Part shown: positions 8,643-12,280 of the stretch, in pieces
Position numbering within the stretch: the first letter of the stretch is position 1
Layout: every line of letters starts with the position of its first letter
The notes under the pieces: generated by a model
What the model was told of the DNA's origin: nothing
Seen by the model: the letters and a program-made list of their open reading frames with translations, nothing else
Databases searched by the model: none
Source of the DNA: an uncultured Actinomycetes bacterium
GTDB taxonomy: Bacteria; Actinomycetota; Thermoleophilia; Solirubrobacterales; Thermoleophilaceae
DNA: 12,280 nt
Direction of reading: 5' to 3'
NCBI GenBank assembly: GCA_946481495.1
Contig: CAMLNW010000059.1
Span: forward strand, 1-12,280
Made by a program: the position numbers and the translations under genes

Positions 8643-9989
8643 GTGAGCCGTACACCGTGGGGAGATGCAAGCGATCTGAGGAGCCGGATGCTCCGCCCCG
8701 GTCGCGGGCAGTCTCCGGAGCTCGTCGCGCAGAACCAGCGCGAGCGCCTGCTCGCCGCGGCGGTCGTCGCGATCGCCGAGCGCGGCTACGAGGCAACCCC
8801 GGTCGCCGAGCTGCTGAAGCTCTCGGGGATCTCGCGCACGACCTTCTACCAGCACTTCCCCGGCGGTAAGGAGGAGTGCTTCCTTGCCGCCGTCGACGCA
8901 GCCACGGAAACCGGATTGGCGGCGGTGCGCGACGCGTGCGCGGGCGAGGGCTCGTGGGACGAGCGGATGGAGCGCGCCTTCGATGCGCTCGCCCTGACGA
9001 TCGTCGACCAGCCGGCCGCCGCGCGGATCGCGCTCGTCGACGTCTACGCGGCCGGCCCCGCCGGCCTCGAGCACGCCGACGGGGGTCAGTCGAGCTTCGC
9101 CTGGCTGTTCACCGAGGCGCTCGGCCAGTCGCCCGAGCGGGCGGCCGTCCCGCCGGCGATCGTCTCCGGGCTCGTCGGCGGGATCCGCAAGGTGCTCGAG
9201 TCGCGCGTCGGCGCCGGTGAGACGGCGGCTCTCCCCGACACCATGCCCGCCCTACGCGACTGGGCGCTGTCCTACCGCAACCCTCCGCAGCCGATCCGCC
9301 GTCCCCGCTCGCGCCCACCACTGAACAGCATCTCGCGCTTCGTGGTCCACGACCAGGTCGACCGGATCTTCGGCGCGGTTGCGGCGACCGTGGCCGAGAA
9401 GGGCTATCCGGCGATGACGCTCGACGACATCGTCAAGAACGCGTCGGCGTCGCTGACGACCTTCTACCAGCACTTCGACGGCAAGGAGCAGGCGTTCCTC
9501 GCCGCCTACGACTCCGCGATCGCCCAGGCCGGCGCAGCGGCGCTGCCCCCTTACCGCTGGTCGCGCTCGTGGCCGCAGGCGGTCCGCGCGGCGCTCGAGG
9601 CGTACCTGTCGTTCTGGGCGGCCGAGCCGCAGTGGGCGCGGATCGCGATGATCGACGTCCTGACCGCCGGCCAGGCCGGCCTCGAGCACCGCGACCGCTC
9701 GTTCGGCCTGTTCGAGGAGATCCTCCAGCCCGGCGTCGAGCAGGCTCCCGACGCCAGCCCGCTCGCCGTCGAGGCGATCGGCGGCGCCGTCCACGCGCTG
9801 ATCTACGAGCAGATCCAGCGCCGCGGCGCCGAGCACCTACTGCAGATCCTGCCCGCCGCCACCTTCATCGCGCTCGCCCCGTTCAGCGGCCCCGAGGAGG
9901 CGATCTCCGTCGCCAACAAGGGCGCCCTACGCTCGCGCAGCACCCCCGCCCGCCGCGCCTCGCGCACGCGCGGGCCGCATCGCGGCTAA
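8643..9989 (+). CDS. Tandem double TetR-family transcriptional regulator (two fused TetR units)
   Basis: The protein is 448 residues, about twice a normal TetR regulator, and contains two whole units. Unit 1 has its helix-turn-helix region at about 35-82, ending TTFYQHF and a KEECFLAA helix, with its ligand/dimer domain to about 215. Unit 2 has the helix-turn-helix region at about 242-289, ending in the same TTFYQHF, with its domain to about 425. Both ligand domains share an RIAxxDVxxAGxAGLEH segment, at 128-144 and 333-349, giving a repeat period of about 205 residues. A 21-base stretch is identical at 8838-8858 and 9456-9476. The linker (about 216-232) is Pro/Arg-rich. It should bind DNA as a pseudo-dimer or higher form and repress unknown targets. 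The start is GTG 8643; ATG 8688, preceded by AGGAG only four bases away, is an alternative. It diverges from the surface-protein operon. Confidence 0.88.
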   Translation: MSRTPWGDASDLRSRMLRPGRGQSPELVAQNQRERLLAAAVVAIAERGYEATPVAELLKLSGISRTTFYQHFPGGKEECFLAAVDAATETGLAAVRDACAGEGSWDERMERAFDALALTIVDQPAAARIALVDVYAAGPAGLEHADGGQSSFAWLFTEALGQSPERAAVPPAIVSGLVGGIRKVLESRVGAGETAALPDTMPALRDWALSYRNPPQPIRRPRSRPPLNSISRFVVHDQVDRIFGAVAATVAEKGYPAMTLDDIVKNASASLTTFYQHFDGKEQAFLAAYDSAIAQAGAAALPPYRWSRSWPQAVRAALEAYLSFWAAEPQWARIAMIDVLTAGQAGLEHRDRSFGLFEEILQPGVEQAPDASPLAVEAIGGAVHALIYEQIQRRGAEHLLQILPAATFIALAPFSGPEEAISVANKGALRSRSTPARRASRTRGPHRG

Positions 9990-10002
9990 TCGCCCTGCAT
10001 TC

Positions 10003-10039
10003 GGATCCCACGATCTGCGGCCTGCGCCACGCTGGGACC
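10003..10039. terminator. Possible hairpin between convergent genes
   Basis: GGATCCCA (10003-10010) can pair with TGGGACC (10033-10039) with one bulged A, around a 22-base loop that can fold further. It lies in the 60-base gap between the TetR gene and the convergent vapC gene. There is no T-run, so a factor-independent terminator is uncertain. Confidence 0.25.
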
Positions 10040-10053
10040 CTGACGTCCGTCAG
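10040..10053. repeat. Palindrome overlapping the vapC stop codon
   Basis: CTGACG-TC-CGTCAG is a perfect 14-base palindrome that includes the TGA stop of the minus-strand PIN toxin gene. Its significance is unknown. Confidence 0.3.
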
Positions 10054-10466
10054 TCGACGCTGCCGCGCGGCACGACCCAGCGCACGGGCTGCCCCGTCAG
10101 GCTGGCGATCCGCTCGTAGTCCGCGTCGTAGTGCAGCACGGTCAAGCCAGCGCCCTCAGCACACGCGGCGATCATCAGATCGGGGAGCGGGACGGCTCGG
10201 TGTTGGGACTTTGCGGCGAGCAGCGCCTGGACCTCCAGCGCGCGGTCGAGCGTCGTGTCGTCGATCGGGGCCCTGGGTAGCCCTCGGAGAGCGCTCCCCA
10301 GCGATGCGTAGGTCTTCGGACTCGACGCGCTGTAGAGCAGCTCGAGATCGACCACCCCACAGGTCGCGATCTCGCCAGCCAGCAGCAGCGGCTCGACCAC
10401 GTCGCGAACGGCAGGCCGGGTGTCGCGCCTGGTCAGCGCGCTCTTGTCGGCGAGGTAAGTGGCCAA
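10050..10466 (-). CDS. vapC: VapC-type PIN-domain toxin (first TA pair)
   Basis: The protein is 138 residues, normal for VapC toxins. These are Mg2+-dependent ribonucleases that cleave tRNA, rRNA or mRNA when freed from their antitoxin. The acidic residues of the PIN active site are visible: Asp7 in the N-terminal ADKSAL strand, Glu42 in the DLELL helix, Asp96 in PLPDLMIAA, and Asp114/Asp116 in the HYDADYERIA segment. The fold matches the VapC subgroup that has Lys after the first Asp. The start codon appears to be TTG (10464-10466), seven bases after the vapB stop, with AGGGA in the gap overlapping that stop, so translation is probably coupled to vapB. It is cotranscribed with and neutralised by the upstream antitoxin. 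The target RNA cannot be predicted. Confidence 0.85.
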   Translation of the reverse strand: MATYLADKSALTRRDTRPAVRDVVEPLLLAGEIATCGVVDLELLYSASSPKTYASLGSALRGLPRAPIDDTTLDRALEVQALLAAKSQHRAVPLPDLMIAACAEGAGLTVLHYDADYERIASLTGQPVRWVVPRGSVD

Positions 10467-10473
10467 TGCGTCC

Positions 10474-10722
10474 CTAGCGCCACGCGCCGGCCATCGCGTC
10501 GGGATCGTCGAGCTGCAGCGCGTCGGGCGTGAAGAGCAGCTCGGCGAGCCGCCGGCGCTGCTCGAGCTTGACTACCTCGGACAACGCCGCGTCCACGGTC
10601 TCCGTCAGCGTGGTGGTTCCCAGGATGCCCTTGGCCGCCTCGACCTTCGCTGTGTCGACCTCGAACGAGGTCTTGCGCTTGGTCGGCCGAGGTGGCTTGC
10701 GCTTGGCAGTAGGCGAGCTCAT
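10474..10722 (-). CDS. vapB: VapB-type ribbon-helix-helix antitoxin (first TA pair)
   Basis: The protein is 82 residues from ATG 10722. The Lys/Arg/Pro-rich N-terminus (residues 1-16) is followed by a ribbon-helix-helix-like segment: the strand KRKTSFEVD (about 15-23), helix 1 (24-34) and GTTTLTETVDAALSEVV (35-51). This is typical of VapB antitoxins paired with PIN toxins. The acidic tail (about 66-82) probably wraps the toxin. The gene lies immediately before vapC. The frame stays open upstream to 10875, but that extension would overlap the other TA locus and is not protein-like. The predicted promoter puts the RNA start at or within a base of the ATG. VapB dimers usually repress their own promoter, which fits the repeats in the divergent region. 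Confidence 0.82.
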   Translation of the reverse strand: MSSPTAKRKPPRPTKRKTSFEVDTAKVEAAKGILGTTTLTETVDAALSEVVKLEQRRRLAELLFTPDALQLDDPDAMAGAWR

Positions 10723-10729
10723 GCAGACC

Positions 10730-10739
10730 AGGATAGCAA
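10730..10739 (-). promoter_or_regulatory. Extended -10 box of the vapB promoter (TTGCTATCCT)
   Basis: On the minus strand TG-C-TATCCT ends seven bases before ATG 10722, so transcription should start at or next to the start codon. This implies a leaderless mRNA, consistent with the absence of a Shine-Dalgarno site. Confidence 0.45.
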
Positions 10740-10820
10740 ATACACCGTTCACACGATAGACCAAACCGACTAGATCCCTATCCCAATCTCGATCCTTCGT
10801 CTGTCTAGGTCGGTCTAGTA

Positions 10821-10843
10821 TGGTAGGAATTGCTACTCTACCA
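10821..10843. promoter_or_regulatory. Inverted repeat TGGTAG-N11-CTACCA over the antitoxin promoter
   Basis: Six-base perfect arms at 10821-10826 and 10838-10843 straddle the -10 box. This is a good position for autorepression by the AbrB-type antitoxin or its complex with the toxin. Confidence 0.5.
10830..10839 (+). promoter_or_regulatory. Extended -10 box of the AbrB-type antitoxin promoter (TTGCTACTCT)
   Basis: TG-C-TACTCT is followed by six bases and then ATG 10846, which places the predicted RNA start on the A of the start codon. It differs at only two of ten positions from the box in front of vapB on the other strand. Confidence 0.45.
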
Positions 10844-10845
10844 GT

Positions 10846-11076
10846 ATGAATGCGCGGGTGTCCGAGAAGGGTCAAGTCACGATTCCGAAGCCGCTGCGCG
10901 ACCGGCTGGGGATTCGACCGGGCGAGGTGCTGTCTTTCGAAGAGGAGGGTGGGCGACTGATCGCGCGCAAGTCCGGCAACCGGGATCCGATCGACGCCCT
11001 CTACGGAACCCTCGAGTTGCCGGCGCGGCCGGACGTGCTGCTCGACGAGCTTCGCGGGCCGGGACCGACGCCCTGA
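10846..11076 (+). CDS. AbrB/MazE-type (SpoVT-AbrB fold) antitoxin, VapB class (second TA pair)
   Basis: The protein is 76 residues from ATG 10846. The N-terminal half is a swapped-hairpin AbrB DNA-binding domain: VSEKGQVTIPKPLRDRLGI (residues 5-23) followed by PGEVLSFEEEGGRLIARK. This is a near-consensus signature. The C-terminal part (about 48-72, DPIDALYGTL onwards) is the variable section that normally occupies the toxin active-site groove. The stop TGA (11074-11076) overlaps the putative CTG start of the PIN toxin. As an antitoxin it should neutralise that toxin and repress the shared promoter. There is no usable Shine-Dalgarno site at the right distance, in keeping with a leaderless transcript. 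Confidence 0.85.
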   Translation: MNARVSEKGQVTIPKPLRDRLGIRPGEVLSFEEEGGRLIARKSGNRDPIDALYGTLELPARPDVLLDELRGPGPTP

Positions 11077-11492
11077 TCACCGCGGTCGACACGAACGTGC
11101 TCCTCGACCTGCTCGGCGGCGATCCCGAGTTCGGGCCAGGTTCTCGCGAGGCGCTGCGTAGCGCGCGACGTGAGGGGAAGCTGATCGCCTGCGACATCGT
11201 CTGGGCCGAGACGGGTGCGGCGTTCGAGACCGCCGAGGCGGCGCGAACAGCACTCGACACACTCGGCGTGGAATACAGCCCGCTCGATGCCGAGGCAGCG
11301 CTGTCCGTAGCCCAGGCCTGGCGCGCCTACCGCCAGGACGGCGGCACGCGAGATCGAGTGATCGCCGACTTCCTCGTCGCCGCTCACGCGTCGATTCACG
11401 CCGATCGCCTACTCACCCGAGACCGCGGCTTCTATCGGAGCCGCTTCGAGGAACTGGTCGTCCTCGAGCCCGGCGCGAGCACCCCCGGTTAG
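11073..11492 (+). CDS. vapC: VapC-type PIN-domain toxin with probable CTG start (second TA pair)
   Basis: The 139 residues beginning ITAVDTNVLLDLL form a standard PIN toxin. Asp6 is in VDTNVLL, Glu46 in VWAETGAAF, Asp99 in IADFLVAAHA and Asp117 in LLTRDRGFY, the expected active-site set. No ATG, GTG or TTG lies in frame near the start. The next one downstream, GTG 11097, would delete Asp6, and an upstream TTG at 10830 would add 81 residues of out-of-frame antitoxin sequence. CTG at 11073 overlaps the antitoxin TGA as CTGA, exactly where an ATGA overlap would be expected, so termination-reinitiation from CTG is the best reading. The protein differs clearly from the PIN toxin at 10050-10466, so this is not a duplication of that pair. 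Function: a ribonuclease toxin held inactive by the adjacent antitoxin. Confidence 0.82.
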   Translation: MITAVDTNVLLDLLGGDPEFGPGSREALRSARREGKLIACDIVWAETGAAFETAEAARTALDTLGVEYSPLDAEAALSVAQAWRAYRQDGGTRDRVIADFLVAAHASIHADRLLTRDRGFYRSRFEELVVLEPGASTPG

Positions 11493-11526
11493 CCTTCCAG
11501 GCCAACCGGGACACAGGATGTTTACG

Positions 11527-11555
11527 TTGACTTGCGCTCAACCGTAGGCTACTGT
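11527..11555 (+). promoter_or_regulatory. Candidate promoter for the TetR-type regulator
   Basis: TTGACT (11527-11532), a 17-base spacer and TACTGT (11550-11555). The core GTAGGCTACTGTTTA with AATCG after it resembles the minus-strand sequence at 8426-8448. TGTTTAC at 11519-11525 and TGTTTAT at 11553-11559 may be regulator half-sites. Confidence 0.5.
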
Positions 11556-11669
11556 TTATGAATCGCGGTAGCTCTCAACACCTCCTCGACCGCGGCGGCC
11601 GGCCGCTATAGGGAACGGCCGCGACCGCAGCAGCTCAACGGCGGGCTGCATGGGCTGACCCGCTCCGAG

Positions 11670-12069
11670 GTGACCGCCTCGCAGCGCAGCCGGATCATGC
11701 AGGCGATGGTCGAGGTTGTCGGCAAGGTGGGCTACGCCGAGACCAACGTGCGCGCCGTGATCGGCCGCGCCGGCGTGTCGCGCAAGACCTTCTACGAGCT
11801 GTACGCAACCCGCGACGACTGCCTGCTCGCGATCTACGACGAGACGTCGCAGTGCCTGCGCGCTGTGGTGCGCAACGCCCAGGAACGCGGCGTCACCGCC
11901 CAGGAGCGGCTCGACGCGATCTGCGACATCGTCCTCCAGTGGGTCGACGACGAGCCTGAGCTGGCGCGCGTCTGCCTGCTCGAGGTCCCAACTTCGGGCA
12001 TCGCCGGGCAGCAACGGCTGACCGCCACCCTGAGCTGGCTGTCGTCGGTCGTCGCCGACTGGCTCGGCG
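11670..12069 (+). CDS. TetR-family transcriptional regulator, C-terminus lost at a junction
   Basis: The start used is GTG 11670. Residues about 1-50 contain a TetR helix-turn-helix: SQRSRIMQAMVEVVGKVGYAE, then VIGRAGVSRKTFYELY, then a DDCLLAIYD helix. The C-terminal ligand domain is recognisable through LARVCLLEV and LSWLSSVVADWLGD, ending near 12069. Usual family members continue for another 50-90 residues. The frame stays open to base 12280, but those codons read like antisense of another gene. Upstream, the frame is open back to 11562, and the residues before the GTG (for example LNGGLHGLTRSEV) look like genuine regulator N-terminus, yet they lack an ATG, GTG or TTG. ATG 11558 is in another frame that stops at TAG 11609-11611. 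A frameshift near 11600 or a non-standard start is possible. The regulator's target is unknown. Confidence 0.7.
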
Positions 12070-12280
12070 ACCTCGAGGAACATCGCGAGCTTCGTCTTCT
12101 CGCTCTTCTCGAGGTAGTTCGCGTAGATCGCCTGCGCCTTGTTCGCCACCGTGATGCCGGCCCCGCCCGCCTTCAACCCCGCGTCGTACGCCTTCTGGAA
12201 CTGGCCGGCGTGGAACAGCGCCCAGGCCGCGAGCACCGCCTCGTCCTTCGGCAGCGGCTCGGCGTCGCCCATGTGCAGCT
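12070..12280 (-). CDS. Internal fragment of an unrelated protein, probably TPR-like, in reverse sense
   Basis: On the minus strand the codons from 12278 inward read as a convincing protein: LHMGDAEPLPKDEAVLAAW, then ALFHAGQFQKAYDAGLKAG, then ANKAQAIYANYLEKSEKTK and AMFLEVAE. After that (below about 12062) the frame turns into antisense of the TetR gene. The AWALFHAGQFQKAYDAG and AQAIYANYLEK segments look like paired tetratricopeptide-type helices. From memory it resembles proteins of Betaproteobacteria, which would be foreign to the rest of the window; this is unverified. Both gene ends are missing: the 5' end lies beyond the right edge (the frame continues upstream of the Met) and the 3' end is cut off at the junction. 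Confidence 0.6.

Larger units (their letters stand above)
10723..10845. promoter_or_regulatory. Divergent control region between two toxin-antitoxin operons
   Basis: This 123-base region is more AT-rich than its surroundings and carries several related half-sites. AGACCA occurs at 10725-10730 and 10758-10763. TAGACC (10757-10762) is inverted relative to GGTCTA (10812-10817). GTCTAG is directly repeated at 10803-10808 and 10813-10818, exactly ten bases apart. These are candidate operators for one or both antitoxins. Confidence 0.55.

Noticed and set aside
10723..10875. Upstream extension of vapB to 10875
   Set aside because: The extra 51 residues cover the divergent promoter region and the other antitoxin's start, and do not resemble a ribbon-helix-helix N-terminus.
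10830..11072. N-terminal extension of the second PIN toxin from TTG 10830
   Set aside because: It would overlap the whole AbrB-type antitoxin in another frame, and its Arg/Ala-rich residues do not belong to PIN toxins.
11556..12272. Minus-strand open frame of 238 codons taken as one gene
   Set aside because: Only about the first 70 codons (from 12272 down to about 12062) look like protein. The rest is the antisense of the TetR gene, so the frame is a chimera across the junction.

Overview
The window is GC-rich and tightly packed. It looks like an actinobacterial chromosome, most likely class Thermoleophilia (Solirubrobacterales or relatives). This is inferred from the mosaic secreted beta-propeller proteins, the tandem-fused TetR regulators, the neighbouring VapBC-type toxin-antitoxin loci and the candidate leaderless start sites. 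No rRNA, tRNA, CRISPR array, transposase or phage gene was seen.

Left two thirds (1-8056, minus strand): two very large secreted proteins, probably one operon. The upstream gene (8056 to 3119) encodes about 1645 residues: signal peptide, NHL-type beta-propeller blades interrupted by two copies of a roughly 110-residue module, two fibronectin-III-like domains, a second propeller of WD40-like (PD40) blades, and a basic C-terminal domain. The downstream gene starts at 3029 and leaves the window at base 1. It has a signal peptide, a DUF11-like N-terminus and four diverged copies of a paired-cysteine module. Both should act outside the membrane, as cell-surface or matrix proteins; no enzyme motif was seen.

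Middle (8057-8642): a long non-coding stretch. It holds a strong candidate minus-strand promoter (TTGACA at 8453-8458, TACAAT at 8428-8433) and a leader of about 365 bases with inverted repeats. To its right, 8643-9989 encodes one polypeptide made of two complete TetR-like regulators in tandem.

Right (10050-11492): two unlike type II toxin-antitoxin pairs stand head to head around a 123-base divergent control region. To the left lie a ribbon-helix-helix VapB and its PIN-domain VapC. To the right lie an AbrB/MazE-type antitoxin and a second PIN toxin whose only plausible start is a CTG overlapping the antitoxin stop codon. Both antitoxin genes appear to be transcribed leaderless from matching TTGCTAYYCT boxes.

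Right end (11493-12280): a promoter that closely resembles the one at 8428-8458, then a TetR regulator gene that runs into an apparent junction near 12062-12078. Beyond the junction the reading sense is reversed: a fragment of an unrelated protein lies on the minus strand to the window edge. This may be a recombination scar or an assembly chimera.
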